Assembly (NCBI GenBank): GCA_002415085.1
Contig: DIBV01000006.1
Location: forward strand, 124,001 to 188,000
Length of the DNA stretch: 64,000 nt
Source of the DNA: Arsukibacterium sp. UBA5043
GTDB taxonomy: Bacteria > Pseudomonadota > Gammaproteobacteria > Enterobacterales > Alteromonadaceae
Direction of reading: 5' to 3'
Each line of letters starts with the position of its first letter. The stretch's first letter is position 1. Below, piece after piece: positions 49,062 to 60,565 of this stretch. The notes under the pieces are model-generated. The model had not been told where the DNA came from. It did no database searches and was given only the letters and a program-made list of their open reading frames with translations. The position numbers were made by a program, and so were the translations under genes.

Positions 49062-50066
49062 ATGAGTAGCAAACCAATAGTATTAAGTGGCGCTCAACCT
49101 TCAGGACAACTTACCATTGGTAACTATTTGGGCGCACTGCGGCAATGGGATCAAATGCAGGATGCCTATGACTGTCTGTATTGTATCGTCGATTTACACG
49201 CCATAACAGTGCGCCAGGATCCGGTAGCCCTGCGCAGCGCTTCTCTGGATAGCCTGGCGCTGTATCTCGCTTGTGGTATCGACCCGGCGCGCTCGGCAGT
49301 GTTTATGCAATCGCATGTGCCAGAGCATAGTCAGTTAGCCTGGGTATTGAACTGTTATACGCAGTTTGGCGAGCTTGGCCGGATGACCCAATTTAAAGAT
49401 AAGTCGGAGCGACACAATAATAATGTCAATGCTGGCTTATTTACCTACCCGGTATTAATGGCGGCCGATATTCTGCTGTACCAGGCCAATCAAATCCCTG
49501 TAGGCCATGACCAGAAACAACATTTAGAATTAGCCCGCGATGTTGCTATGCGTTTTAATGCAGCTCATGGTGCCGTGTTTACCGTACCCGAACCCTATAT
49601 TCCACCGGTTGCGGCCCGGGTAATGAGTTTGCAGGACCCAACGAAAAAGATGTCGAAGTCTGATGAAAATCCGTGGAATTTTGTTGGTTTGCTGGAAGAT
49701 CCAAAAATGATCAGCAAGAAATTCAAAAAAGCGATGACCGATTCAGAAGATCCGCCGCGGGTACGTTTTGATATTGAAGCTAAACCGGGCGTAGCTAATC
49801 TGCTCAGCATTTTAAGTGGAGTGACCGGTAAAACAGTAACTGCCCTGGAAGCCGAATATGAAGGAAAAATGTATGGGCATCTTAAAGGTGACGTTGCGGA
49901 TGCTGTTATCAACTTGCTGGAGCCGGTACAAAAAAGCTTTACCGAGTTGCGCGCAGATTTACCGACCTTGCAAAAAGTAATGCGTGCCGGTGCAGAGAAA
50001 GCGCGCAGCAGAGCAGTTACTACGCTTGCCAGAGTAAATGACGCGGTAGGTTTCGTTGCACCCTGA
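49062..50066 (+). CDS. trpS: Tryptophanyl-tRNA synthetase (TrpS)
   Basis: Charges tRNA-Trp. 334 residues, class Ic. The HIGH-equivalent is [14 protein letters not shown] near residue 14, the KMSKS loop is [12 protein letters not shown], and [11 protein letters not shown] is conserved. No separate second copy is seen. Followed by pabA after 33 bp. Confidence 0.97.
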   Translation: MSSKPIVLSGAQPSGQLTIGNYLGALRQWDQMQDAYDCLYCIVDLHAITVRQDPVALRSASLDSLALYLACGIDPARSAVFMQSHVPEHSQLAWVLNCYTQFGELGRMTQFKDKSERHNNNVNAGLFTYPVLMAADILLYQANQIPVGHDQKQHLELARDVAMRFNAAHGAVFTVPEPYIPPVAARVMSLQDPTKKMSKSDENPWNFVGLLEDPKMISKKFKKAMTDSEDPPRVRFDIEAKPGVANLLSILSGVTGKTVTALEAEYEGKMYGHLKGDVADAVINLLEPVQKSFTELRADLPTLQKVMRAGAEKARSRAVTTLARVNDAVGFVAP

Positions 50067-50099
50067 TAACATAACGTGGCGGTATCTGTGGAGCCAGGC

Positions 50100-50714
50100 A
50101 TGTTGTTAATGATCGACAATTACGATTCATTTACCTGGAATTTGGTGCAATATTTTGCTGAGCTCGGTCAGCAGGTACTGGTAAAGCGTAATGATGAGAT
50201 CAGTGTCGCTCAGATGGCTGCACTGAAACCGGCATATGTGGTGATATCGCCTGGTCCGGGTACCCCCGATGATGCCGGCGTTAGTCTGGCTGCTATTGAA
50301 TATTTTGCCGGTAAGGTGCCATTGTTGGGGGTTTGTCTGGGTCATCAGGCGATTGCTCAGGTTTTTGGTGGCCAGGTGTGTCGGGCGGCTAAAGTTATGC
50401 ATGGTAAGAATTCTGACATTTATCATCAGGGGCAGTCGGTTTTTGCCGGGTTGCCCAGCCCGTTAGCCGTAACCCGCTACCATTCTCTGCTGGTTGCCGC
50501 TAACAGCCTGCCAGCAGAGCTTGTAACAACGGCCTGGACTAATGAGCCAGATCAGCCAGCCGAGATAATGGGGTTAATGCATAATAAGATGGCGATACAT
50601 GGGGTGCAGTTTCATCCCGAAGCTATTTTAAGCGATTCAGGTAAAGCAATATTGAATAATTTTCTTCAACAGCCTGGTGCTGTGTCAACTGGTACGTTGG
50701 TTACTAGCCGATGA
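50100..50714 (+). CDS. pabA: Glutamine amidotransferase, PabA/TrpG type
   Basis: Supplies ammonia from glutamine to aminodeoxychorismate (folate) or anthranilate (Trp) synthase. 204 residues from ATG 50100 with GGAG 6 bases before. [16 protein letters not shown], the nucleophile Cys in [15 protein letters not shown] and the His/Glu pair in VQFHPEAI are intact. Not next to trpE, so a PabA or shared role is likelier than TrpG proper. It overlaps the next gene by 4 bp. Confidence 0.9.
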   Translation: MLLMIDNYDSFTWNLVQYFAELGQQVLVKRNDEISVAQMAALKPAYVVISPGPGTPDDAGVSLAAIEYFAGKVPLLGVCLGHQAIAQVFGGQVCRAAKVMHGKNSDIYHQGQSVFAGLPSPLAVTRYHSLLVAANSLPAELVTTAWTNEPDQPAEIMGLMHNKMAIHGVQFHPEAILSDSGKAILNNFLQQPGAVSTGTLVTSR

Positions 50715-51826
50715 ACAAACAGGCCGAGCCTTTAAATCAGCAGTTCTGGGACGACTTTATCGGCGTTAATCCTCAAGCTACCCGTTTGCAGTATCAGGTT
50801 AAAACAGGCTTACCAACGACCCGTAAATTGTTAGCGGTAGATGCACAAGCGATGCAGCAACGCCTGGCTGGACAGCAAGCCAGGCAGCAGTTCATTGAGT
50901 TCGCCCAGGCTCATATGCATGACCAGGTTGCCGATCAACTTTTTCAGCGGCTGGGAAACATATCACTGGTCAGCGCTTCTATCTTTGACCTGGGTGAAAA
51001 TTATCATCGGGTACTGGATATACTGGCTCACAAAGCAGTTACTATTAACCAGCTGGACCCGTTAATCAGCCAGGTTGACTGGTTGCAAGAGGATCTACTT
51101 AAACTGGTTAATCAACCGCAATATCGTAATCGCACGGCTTCCGGTTCACTGATTAAAGATGTTAAAACAGCATTGCGCTTTCTGGGTGTAGAAAGCCTGC
51201 AAGTGATTATACCGGTATATGGCATGCGTCGTTGTTTACCGCATGCTACTGATCCTTTTGTCGGGTTGAAAACCAGGCTCTGGGATTATACCCTGGCATG
51301 CGCTATCGCTGCCCGAACCCTGGCAGAAGATAGTGCCGAGCTGCCCTATGCTGCCTTTTGTATAGGCTTATTTCATCCACTGGGTCATATCGTGGTAACC
51401 CGAAATTACCTGCGAACCTATCAGCAAACAAAACAAGAAGAGCTGCTAAAAGCCAGAGACGAGCGCAATAACGAATTGACCGATGCACTGGATGGCCTGG
51501 AGCCCGATGCCAGTTTCTTAAGTAATAGTTTATTGGAGTTCGCTGATATTCTTAGTGCTGATATCATTTCCCGCTGGTCGCTGCAACATTTGCCTCTGTG
51601 TCAGACCTTAGATCAACTCGCTGAAGGAATAGGCTTTAATGGCATTAGTCCGCTGGGGCGTCTGGTGCAGCAGGCGCAGGTGTATGTGCAGTGGCTGCAG
51701 TTAAAAGCGGCTGGCAAAGCCACTGAACAGGATGCCGCCGCCTGGTTTTCGGCAGTAAATTTAACTGAAGATCAGCTTAATACTCTGGAAAAAACCGATT
51801 TGAAGCGCTTAAACATCGATCTATAA
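50711..51826 (+). CDS. HDOD-domain protein
   Basis: 371 residues; signalling-type HDOD domain proteins are thought to scaffold c-di-GMP or other networks but have no known catalysis. The centre shows the HDOD pattern [25 protein letters not shown] and [16 protein letters not shown]; the metal site is degenerate ([12 protein letters not shown] keeps one His but not a full HD). The N-terminal 110 residues and the C-terminal KTDLKRLN end are not otherwise recognised. It begins inside the pabA stop (ATGA), so coupled translation is expected, although a functional link is unclear. Confidence 0.72.
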   Translation: MNKQAEPLNQQFWDDFIGVNPQATRLQYQVKTGLPTTRKLLAVDAQAMQQRLAGQQARQQFIEFAQAHMHDQVADQLFQRLGNISLVSASIFDLGENYHRVLDILAHKAVTINQLDPLISQVDWLQEDLLKLVNQPQYRNRTASGSLIKDVKTALRFLGVESLQVIIPVYGMRRCLPHATDPFVGLKTRLWDYTLACAIAARTLAEDSAELPYAAFCIGLFHPLGHIVVTRNYLRTYQQTKQEELLKARDERNNELTDALDGLEPDASFLSNSLLEFADILSADIISRWSLQHLPLCQTLDQLAEGIGFNGISPLGRLVQQAQVYVQWLQLKAAGKATEQDAAAWFSAVNLTEDQLNTLEKTDLKRLNIDL

Positions 51827-53333
<1,507 letters not shown>

Positions 53334-53448
53334 TACCGATAACACAGTAGATTGAAATAAGCGGCATAAAGACCGCCACTACATGAAGCACAGCGGGCTG
53401 CAATAGGGTGTCCCGCCAGGTTATAAAGCAAAAATGGAGTAAGCGACG

Positions 53449-54468
53449 ATGATGGTGATTCGCCCAATCCGAGCGGATGATTACCCGGCGCTCTATCAGA
53501 TGGCGGTTGAGTCGGGGCATGGTTTTACCTCGCTACCGGTCAACGATGAGCTGCTAATGCGTAAAATCAGCCGTTCAGAGCAATCGTTACAAAAAAAGGT
53601 TAGCAGCCCTGGTGATGAAGGCTACTTATTTGTCCTGGAAGACACTAGCAATGGTGATGTGTGTGGCACCAGTGCACTGGAGGCAGCAGTAGGCCTGGAT
53701 GATGCGTTCTATCATTATCATCTGGGCAAGGTAGTGCACAGCTCGCGCTCGCTCGGTGTGTACAAAACGGTTGATATTCTGACGTTATGCAACGACTACA
53801 CCGGGGTCAGTGAACTGTGTACCTTATTTTTACGGGAAAACCGCCGCGAAAAAAATAACGGTCGCTTGCTATCTAAATCACGTTTTTTATTTATGGCTGA
53901 GTTTGCAGAACGCTTTGCCGACCGGGTTATTGCAGAAATGCGGGGTGTGTCTGATCAGAACGGCCATTCACCATTCTGGCGTTGGTTGCAGGAACACTTT
54001 TTCTCGGTAGACTTCCCGACCGCAGATTACCTCACGGGTATAGGTCAGAAGGTGTTTATTGCCGAACTTATGCCAAAATATCCGATATATGTCAGCTTGT
54101 TAAGCAAGCAAGCGCAGCAGGTCATTGGCAAAGTGCATGATAAAACCCGGCCAGCGCTGGCGTTATTGCAATCCGAAGGCTTTTCAAACCGCGGCTATGT
54201 CGACATTTTTGATGCGGGCCCGACAGTGGAAGCGAGGGTAGAGCATATCCGTTCAATTCGGTATAGTCGTAAGCTGCAGGTGCAGATTGGCACACCGGGG
54301 CCGGATAGTCAGCCCTATTTAATCTGCAATACCAACTTAGAACAATTTCGTGCAACCTGGCTGGCGCTTACTGTGACTGAGCATAGCGATCAGGTTGTAT
54401 TGCCACAGGACTGCGCCGATGCTTTGGGAGTAAAAGCCGGTGAACACGTCAGATTAACCAGAATATAA
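53449..54468 (+). CDS. astA: Arginine N-succinyltransferase (AstA)
   Basis: First step of the AST pathway: succinyl-CoA plus arginine to succinylarginine. 339 residues. MVIRPIRADDYPALYQMA, SGHGFTSLP, the GNAT-like fold and MRGVSDQNGHSPFW-LQEHFFSVDF are diagnostic. GGAG sits 9 bases before a double ATG. 13 bp before astD. Confidence 0.95.
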   Translation: MMVIRPIRADDYPALYQMAVESGHGFTSLPVNDELLMRKISRSEQSLQKKVSSPGDEGYLFVLEDTSNGDVCGTSALEAAVGLDDAFYHYHLGKVVHSSRSLGVYKTVDILTLCNDYTGVSELCTLFLRENRREKNNGRLLSKSRFLFMAEFAERFADRVIAEMRGVSDQNGHSPFWRWLQEHFFSVDFPTADYLTGIGQKVFIAELMPKYPIYVSLLSKQAQQVIGKVHDKTRPALALLQSEGFSNRGYVDIFDAGPTVEARVEHIRSIRYSRKLQVQIGTPGPDSQPYLICNTNLEQFRATWLALTVTEHSDQVVLPQDCADALGVKAGEHVRLTRI

Positions 54469-54481
54469 GCAGGGGTAAAAC

Positions 54482-55951
54482 ATGAGCCACGCAGCGCAAT
54501 TTATCAACGGCCAATGGCTGGCAGGTGAGGGCAAGTCTTTTTCATCGCTTGATCCGGCCAAGAACCAACAGGTCTGGCAGGGTGAAGCCGCCACTGCAGA
54601 GCAAGTCGACGCCGCTATCAATGCTGCCCGTGCAGCACAATACAGCTGGGGCGACCTTAGTTTTGACAACCGGGTAGCAGTGGTTAAACGGTTCGCTGAA
54701 CAACTGGCTGCTAATAAAGAAGAACTTGCACTATGCATTGCCAGAGATACCGGGAAAGCGCTGTGGGAAAGCCGGACTGAAGTGGCAGCGATGATTGGCA
54801 AAGTTGATATTTCAGTGCGGGCCCATGAAGAACGTACCGGCACTAAAGAGAACCCAATGCCACAGGGCCGGGCTTTTGTCCGGCATAAACCTCATGGGGT
54901 TGTTGCGGTATTTGGCCCTTATAACTTTCCCGGCCACTTACCCAATGGCCACATTGTGCCTGCGTTGTTGGCCGGTAATACGGTGGTTTTTAAGCCATCA
55001 GAGTTAACGCCAATGGTGGCCGAGCATACGGTAAAACTATGGGAACAAGCCGGCTTACCGGCCGGGGTGCTTAACTTGCTTCAAGGCGAAGTAGATACCG
55101 GTAAAGCGATTGCCAGTCACGAAGGTATTGATGGCTTGTTCTTCACAGGCAGCTCACGTACCGGTCATTATTTACATCAGCAATTTGCCGGTAGACCAGA
55201 GAAAATTCTGGCGCTGGAAATGGGCGGTAACAACCCGCTTCTCGTGCAGGATATCAGCGATATAGACGCTGTGGTTCACGATATAGTGCAGTCAGCATTC
55301 ATCTCAGCGGGCCAACGCTGTACTTGTGCCCGCAAGCTGTTTTTACCAGCGAATGCACAAGGTGACGCTATTCTGACCCGCTTGATTGAAGTGACCCGCA
55401 ATATTAAAACCGGCTTGTATGATGCAGATCCTCAGCCCTTCATCGGCGCTATGATTTCAGTAGCTGCGGCCAAGGGTATGCGTGCCGCCCAGCAAAAACT
55501 GCTTGAGTTAGGTGGTGAAGTACTGGTTGAACTGCAGCATTTGCAAGACGATACCGGATTGGTATCGCCCGGTATAATTGAATGCAGCAATGTCAAAAAC
55601 TTCCCGGACGAAGAGCATTTTGGCCCGTTGTTAAAAGTGTTCCGTTTTAATGACTTCGATGCCGCTATTGATGCCGCTAACAACACCAGTTTTGGATTGT
55701 CTGCAGGCTTACTAAGTGACAGTCAGGAGCTGTATCAGCACTTTTACCGCCGGATCAGAGCCGGTATTGTTAACTGGAACCGGCCAATTACCGGTGCCAG
55801 TTCGGCTGCCCCGTTTGGTGGCATCGGCGGTAGCGGTAACCATCGTGCCAGCGCATATTATGCGGCTGATTACTGTGCTTATCCGGTCGCCTCAGTTGAG
55901 TTAGATCAGGTGTCGATGCCAGAACAATTGTCACCAGGTCTGAACTTTTAA
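54482..55951 (+). CDS. astD: Succinylglutamate semialdehyde dehydrogenase (AstD)
   Basis: Oxidises succinylglutamate semialdehyde, fourth step of the AST pathway. 489 residues; catalytic Cys280 ([11 protein letters not shown]) and general base Glu246 (ALEMGGNN), NAD site FTGSSRTG. AstD-specific [15 protein letters not shown] is clear. Ends with a terminator; astB and astE are not here. Confidence 0.95.
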   Translation: MSHAAQFINGQWLAGEGKSFSSLDPAKNQQVWQGEAATAEQVDAAINAARAAQYSWGDLSFDNRVAVVKRFAEQLAANKEELALCIARDTGKALWESRTEVAAMIGKVDISVRAHEERTGTKENPMPQGRAFVRHKPHGVVAVFGPYNFPGHLPNGHIVPALLAGNTVVFKPSELTPMVAEHTVKLWEQAGLPAGVLNLLQGEVDTGKAIASHEGIDGLFFTGSSRTGHYLHQQFAGRPEKILALEMGGNNPLLVQDISDIDAVVHDIVQSAFISAGQRCTCARKLFLPANAQGDAILTRLIEVTRNIKTGLYDADPQPFIGAMISVAAAKGMRAAQQKLLELGGEVLVELQHLQDDTGLVSPGIIECSNVKNFPDEEHFGPLLKVFRFNDFDAAIDAANNTSFGLSAGLLSDSQELYQHFYRRIRAGIVNWNRPITGASSAAPFGGIGGSGNHRASAYYAADYCAYPVASVELDQVSMPEQLSPGLNF

Positions 55952-55960
55952 CGGATAAAA

Positions 55961-55987
55961 TCGGGGCTGCGGCCCCGAGTTGTTTTC
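55961..55987 (+). terminator. Terminator after astD
   Basis: TCGGGGC-TGCG-GCCCCGA (55961-55978) stem-loop followed by GTTGTTTTC; ends the astCAD transcript. Confidence 0.75.
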
Positions 55988-56058
55988 TTACCGACATTTT
56001 GCTTAAATTGCGCTATTGTAATGTTTTTAACCGCAAGCAATTCAGGTAACCCATTCGT

Positions 56059-56409
56059 ATGGTGACTGATCAACCTGGCTACGAGCATCTTATTCAGTTT
56101 TTGACTGAACATTTAGCATTGTTTACCGAAGAGGGGACGGTGTTGGCCAATGGCAAGGCCATTGGGGTCATTTTAGAAGAGCGCATTGCTGAGCAAATTA
56201 TCACCTTGTGTACTCAGCACACTGAGCTGGAAATAAACCATCGAAGTATGATAATTCGCGAAGTTGACGGCATTATGTATGACTTTCAGGAAGTGCTGAG
56301 CAGCGTGTTGGAAAAAAAAGCCACCGCCGAGCAGGCTGAGTTGATAAACGAAATCGCATTGTTAATCAAAAACCTGTTTGACAGTGCCATCGCCAGACTA
56401 ATGGATTAG
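56059..56409 (+). CDS. Small helical protein, probably DUF3802 family
   Basis: 116 residues, predicted all-helical, cytoplasmic, acidic. The opening VTDQPGYEHLIQFLTEHLALF and the later IIREVDGIMYDFQEVLSSVL resemble DUF3802, a family known from Shewanella and relatives near astD; I recall this pattern, but could not check it. Function unknown. AGGT lies 11 bases before the ATG. It follows the ast terminator, so it has its own promoter, and precedes yhfA by 84 bp. Confidence 0.65.
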   Translation: MVTDQPGYEHLIQFLTEHLALFTEEGTVLANGKAIGVILEERIAEQIITLCTQHTELEINHRSMIIREVDGIMYDFQEVLSSVLEKKATAEQAELINEIALLIKNLFDSAIARLMD

Positions 56410-56493
56410 CGCCACAGCATCAGGATAAAAGCTGGCTACCTGTCCTATATTTCCGTAGAATATCCAGCCTGAAATTTCATGCCGGAGCCGGAT

Positions 56494-56922
56494 ATGCAAG
56501 CGAAAGTCAGTTGGGTTGATAACCTGAGTTTTATTGGCCGCTCAGCCAGTGGCCACGCAGTGGTATTTGATGCGAATAGTGACGATAGTACTGCGCCTAG
56601 TCCGATGGAGATGGTGCTGATGTCGGCGGGTGCCTGTTCCTCAGTTGATGTGGTCAGCATTTTAAAAAAAGCCCGTCAGCAAGTGCTCGGTTGTGAGGTT
56701 GAGTTAACCGCAGAGCGTGCGGATAGCGTGCCAAGAGTCTTCACTAAAATACACCTGCACTTTGTGGTGTCCGGCCATGATCTTAGCGAAAAACAAGTTG
56801 CACGGGCGGTAGAGTTATCTGCGGATAAATATTGCTCTGTGTCGATTATGCTGGCCAGCAGTGTTGCTGTAAGCCATTCCTTTAGTGTTAACAATGCAAG
56901 CCAGACTGTCGCGTCTGAGTAA
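56494..56922 (+). CDS. yhfA: OsmC-family protein, YhfA-like
   Basis: OsmC/Ohr fold; the best studied members reduce organic hydroperoxides with two Cys. 142 residues from ATG 56494 (GGAG 6 bases before); the upstream ATG at 56479 overlaps that site. SPMEMVLMSAGACSSVDVVSIL carries the first conserved Cys, and KYCSVSIML the second. Neighbours speD and prkB match the yhfA/prkB surroundings of crp in enterics, although crp is not in the window. Confidence 0.88.
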   Translation: MQAKVSWVDNLSFIGRSASGHAVVFDANSDDSTAPSPMEMVLMSAGACSSVDVVSILKKARQQVLGCEVELTAERADSVPRVFTKIHLHFVVSGHDLSEKQVARAVELSADKYCSVSIMLASSVAVSHSFSVNNASQTVASE

Positions 56923-56969
56923 TTGCCTGATAAACAATACAGCGAAAGTTGTAGTGGAGAGCGCAGAAA

Positions 56970-57776
56970 TTGGTAAAGCCTTTCGAAAAATTGAAACTGC
57001 ATGGGTTTAACAACCTGACTAAAAGCTTAAGCTTTAGCTTATACGATATTTGTTATGCCAAGACCGAGCAGCATCGTCAGGAGTATATCGAATATATAGA
57101 CGAGCAATATAATGCCGACCGTCTGACAGATATATTAACTGAAGTGGTTGATATCATCGGTGCAAATGTGCTGAATATTGCCCGGCAGGATTATGATCCA
57201 CAGGGTGCAAGCGTTACTATTCTGGTTAGCGAAGAACCGGTTCTGGTTGACCCGGATAATTCAGAGAACCCAGGGCCCTTGCCGGAAACCGTGGTAGCGC
57301 ATTTGGATAAAAGCCATATTTGCGTCCATACGTACCCGGAAGTACACCCACATGACGGTATCTGTACTTTTAGGGCAGATATTGAAGTTTCTACCTGTGG
57401 TATTATTTCACCGTTAAAAGCGCTTAATTTTCTGATCCATAGTTTTGAGTCGGACGTGGTCACGATAGATTACCGGGTTCGTGGCTTTACCCGCGATATC
57501 AGTGGTACCAAGCATTATATCGACCATCCGATCAGTTCTATACAGAACTTTATGGAAGTTGATACCAAGCAGGCATTCCAGATGATCGACGTTAACGTTT
57601 ATCAGGAAAATCTGTTCCATACTAAGATGATGTTAAAAGAGGCTGATTTAAATAACTACCTTTTTGGTATGGGCACCGACAGCATGACAGCTGATGAGCA
57701 AAAAGCGATCAGTAAGAAAGTATTTAAAGAAATCCGGGAAATTTTCTACGGCCGTAATTTACCTGAAATGAAATAA
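56970..57776 (+). CDS. speD: S-adenosylmethionine decarboxylase proenzyme (SpeD)
   Basis: Makes decarboxylated SAM, the aminopropyl donor for spermidine. 268 residues, same size and layout as E. coli SpeD (264). [19 protein letters not shown] opens the protein; the self-cleavage site that yields the pyruvoyl group is the Ser in [25 protein letters not shown] is conserved. The only start that fits the family length is TTG at 56970 (GGAG about 11 bases before). No speE is beside it. The stop lies within a hairpin that separates it from convergent prkB. Confidence 0.95.
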   Translation: MVKPFEKLKLHGFNNLTKSLSFSLYDICYAKTEQHRQEYIEYIDEQYNADRLTDILTEVVDIIGANVLNIARQDYDPQGASVTILVSEEPVLVDPDNSENPGPLPETVVAHLDKSHICVHTYPEVHPHDGICTFRADIEVSTCGIISPLKALNFLIHSFESDVVTIDYRVRGFTRDISGTKHYIDHPISSIQNFMEVDTKQAFQMIDVNVYQENLFHTKMMLKEADLNNYLFGMGTDSMTADEQKAISKKVFKEIREIFYGRNLPEMK

Positions 57777-57803
57777 CCCTATGCCCAGGCAGGCGGGTTA
57801 TTT
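57771..57803. terminator. Hairpin between speD and prkB, likely bidirectional terminator
   Basis: AAATAACCC (57771-57779) pairs with GGGTTATTT (57795-57803), with an inner TGCC/GGCA stem. It contains the speD stop. The T-run is short. Confidence 0.55.
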
Positions 57804-58694
57804 ACCTAACCAGTCTGCCTGGCCTCTGGCCTGGCGCCGCTTTTGCATTATCGCCTCAATCAATGGCGTTAAAATCAGCTCCATCGCCAGTCCCATCTTA
57901 CCTCCAGGCACCACCAGAGTATTAACCCTCGACATAAAAGAGCCGTGAATCATTCGCAGATAGTACGGAAAATCAACGTGTTTAATGCCGCGAAAACGGA
58001 TGACAACAAAGCTTTCGTCCAACGATGGAATATCTTTGGCACTGAACGGGTTTGAAGTATCTACTGTGGGTACCCGCTGAAAATTAATATGAGTACGGGA
58101 AAACTGCGGCGTAATATGATTGATGTAATCATCCATACTGCGCACGATACTGGCTTGCACTGCTTCACGGCTGTGGCCACGTTCTGAGGTATCACGGATG
58201 ATTTTCTGGATCCATTCCAGATTGACTATCGGTACCATACCTATCAGTAAATCGACATGTTGCGCGACATTATGTTGTTCGGTTACCGCACCGCCATGCA
58301 AGCCCTCGTAAAACAGCAGGTCAGTGTTGGCGCGCAAGTCTTGCCATGGCGTAAAAGTGCCAGGCAACTGGTTATAAGGCACGGCCTCATCAAAGGTATG
58401 CAGATAATGTCGGATCCGGCCGGTACCCGTTTCGGCATAACTGGCAAAAAATGTTTCTAACGCACCAAAATCGTTGGCTTCAGTTCCAAAGTAACTGATG
58501 TAGCGCCCTTGTTCTTTGGCTTTACGCATGGCCAGATCCATTTCTGGCCGGCTGAAACGATGAAAACAATCGCCTTCGACAAATGCCGCATCTATGCCCA
58601 ACGTACGGAAAATATGCTGAAAGGCAATTGTCGTCGTGGTAGTGCCGGCGCCAGAGGAGCCGGTGATCGCAATGATCGGGTTTTTATGAGACAT
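57798..58694 (-). CDS. prkB: Phosphoribulokinase-like protein (PrkB)
   Basis: Class I phosphoribulokinase family kinase of a non-autotroph. 298 residues (E. coli PrkB 289). P-loop-like ITGSSGAGTTTTT near residue 10, VEGDCFHRFSRPEM, FYEGLHGG and the acidic VPIVNLEWIQKI are conserved. The physiological substrate in such organisms is not established. No strong ribosome site precedes the ATG. Its vicinity to yhfA echoes the enteric crp-yhfA-prkB region. Confidence 0.92.
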   Translation of the reverse strand: MSHKNPIIAITGSSGAGTTTTTIAFQHIFRTLGIDAAFVEGDCFHRFSRPEMDLAMRKAKEQGRYISYFGTEANDFGALETFFASYAETGTGRIRHYLHTFDEAVPYNQLPGTFTPWQDLRANTDLLFYEGLHGGAVTEQHNVAQHVDLLIGMVPIVNLEWIQKIIRDTSERGHSREAVQASIVRSMDDYINHITPQFSRTHINFQRVPTVDTSNPFSAKDIPSLDESFVVIRFRGIKHVDFPYYLRMIHGSFMSRVNTLVVPGGKMGLAMELILTPLIEAIMQKRRQARGQADWLGK

Positions 58695-58765
58695 AGGCTG
58701 CGCCGGTAAAATATTCTGGCATTACCATAAAGCAACACCGCTACCGGCTGCAACCGTTATCTGGT

Positions 58766-60559
58766 TTATTGAAAACGGAAGGTTACAATAACCGGGTCAT
58801 GATCTGAGGAGCGATATGGCGTGGCGCCATATAATCGTTGCTGTGCCTCTGCCGACTTATAGCGGCTGCTGTAATCCAGTAATACGGGTTCATCTGCGTT
58901 GATTGACCAATGTTCAAGCGTGCTCAGATATGCAGCCAGTTCTGGGCTAGCCAGCGCATGGTCTAATGAACCGCTGCGACCGCGAAATGCATAGGAAAAC
59001 CCAGGGTTCTGCTCGTCATGCAGATAGTGCCAGCCCGCCTGCTCCAGCGCCCGCACCGGATCTTCCATCCGGTAGGCATTTAAATCACCCATAATTAAAC
59101 TATGCGCACTGGTGGTACCGGTTGGATTAGTGGCCAGCCACTGACTCAGGGCTTTACTGGCTCCAACCCGGGCAGCGTTCCAGCAAGCCTGGCCATCGTT
59201 CTGGTCTGCCTGCAGCTGATATTGTGGGCTATCATCGCGCGGGCAACTTCCTTTAGATTTAAAATGGTTCACCGCAACGGTCAGCGTTTTACCACTGGCA
59301 AGGTGTTGGAAGGTCTGAGCAACAGGTGCCCGGTTAAGACGGTTAAATGGTGCTGCAGTTTGGGTGGCCGCGACGCCCGCTTCGCTGATTGCTGACGGCC
59401 GGTAAATCAGCCCCACTTTGATCGCATCTGTGCCTGGCGTTTGAGCTGTTTCAACAATGGCGTAAGGTTTGGTCGCGACTTCATTTAAGGCCGCAACCAG
59501 CGTAGCAATAGCGCTGCCACTGCCGTAACCGTTATTTTCTAACTCCAGCAAACCGATAATGTCAGCATCCATGGCTGCCAGGGCGCTGATCAGTTTTGCT
59601 TGCTGACGGGCTAAATCTTCCTGGGTACGGGCACCGCGGCGGGTAGGAAAGGGTTCTGCCTGGCCATGGCCGGTAAAAAAATTCAGCACATTAAACACGG
59701 CTACCCGTAAGTCGTCAGGTTGTTTTGCCAGCGGGGCGGCAGGCCTGGGGTTAGTGTTGATAAACTGTGGAATATCGGTAGGGATCAGCCGGTAACCACG
59801 TTCATCCTGAAACAGAAACCCATTAACACCGCGCACTGTGTCACCTAAACGTACACTGTTGTCTGCGGTTAAGCCACTTGGTGGGTATGGCGTTGGCTCT
59901 GGGTTTTCCTGCCAGCTGCCATCGTCCAGCACCAACATTCGACGCAGTTGTTGCTCGCCATACTGGTTGGCCTCAGTGCCAGGCAGTTTAATTTCGGTCG
60001 GCACGATTAAACGTTCGTCAGCCAATATCAACTCGCCATAGCGACCCAGTTGATAACTGTCAGTTACAATCAGATCCTGGGGAAAACTCAACCACATGCC
60101 CTCCAGTGCTTCGAAGTTAAGTTGATCACTAAGTGGCAACTTGACAGCAGTGGCGCTAAGTTGCGGTTCGCCAGCGCAGCGGGAGACATGACTTATGTCT
60201 GTCAGCGAGGTTAAATCATTAATCTCAGCAACTGTTCCTTGCAACAGCAGGACATCACCCTGCTGATAGTCACTTGCCTCAGCCAGCTGAATAAACAAGC
60301 CCTCTGATGTTTGCTGGTCATCATCAGCGTTCAGGCTTTGCAGCATCAGACCCGGTAGTGGGGAGTCAGGATAAACGTTGGCAATCACAGCGCCGCGAGT
60401 CACTACTTGCTGACCCAGCAAAGGGCTTTGCTCAGTATTACCCTGAATAACAGCAATTGCCTGATAAGCGCTATCGCAGTTTAACGTTTCAGGTTTGCTG
60501 CACGCTGTCAGACTTAACAAAACAGCGACCAGCGGCATTAACATTTTTAGGCGCATCAT
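58766..60559 (-). CDS. ExeM/NucH-type extracellular endonuclease, predicted lipoprotein
   Basis: A 597-residue nuclease with the endonuclease/exonuclease/phosphatase fold. Lipobox LTAC with Cys20 marks outer-membrane or surface attachment. An OB-like N-terminal part (about 30-260) precedes the catalytic domain: VFNVLNFF, ELENNGYG (metal Glu), VNHFKSKGS (His), MGDLNAYRMEDP, SLDHALAS and SSDHDPV (His-Asp). All active-site elements look intact. It may scavenge phosphate and nucleosides from environmental or biofilm DNA. Its ribosome site AAGG overlaps the purD stop, so it is co-transcribed with purD. Confidence 0.88.
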   Translation of the reverse strand: MMRLKMLMPLVAVLLSLTACSKPETLNCDSAYQAIAVIQGNTEQSPLLGQQVVTRGAVIANVYPDSPLPGLMLQSLNADDDQQTSEGLFIQLAEASDYQQGDVLLLQGTVAEINDLTSLTDISHVSRCAGEPQLSATAVKLPLSDQLNFEALEGMWLSFPQDLIVTDSYQLGRYGELILADERLIVPTEIKLPGTEANQYGEQQLRRMLVLDDGSWQENPEPTPYPPSGLTADNSVRLGDTVRGVNGFLFQDERGYRLIPTDIPQFINTNPRPAAPLAKQPDDLRVAVFNVLNFFTGHGQAEPFPTRRGARTQEDLARQQAKLISALAAMDADIIGLLELENNGYGSGSAIATLVAALNEVATKPYAIVETAQTPGTDAIKVGLIYRPSAISEAGVAATQTAAPFNRLNRAPVAQTFQHLASGKTLTVAVNHFKSKGSCPRDDSPQYQLQADQNDGQACWNAARVGASKALSQWLATNPTGTTSAHSLIMGDLNAYRMEDPVRALEQAGWHYLHDEQNPGFSYAFRGRSGSLDHALASPELAAYLSTLEHWSINADEPVLLDYSSRYKSAEAQQRLYGATPYRSSDHDPVIVTFRFQ

Positions 60560-60565
60560 TTAACC

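Noticed and set aside
49595-50119. 174-codon minus-strand frame over trpS
   Set aside because: Antisense shadow of trpS; no family similarity or ribosome site.
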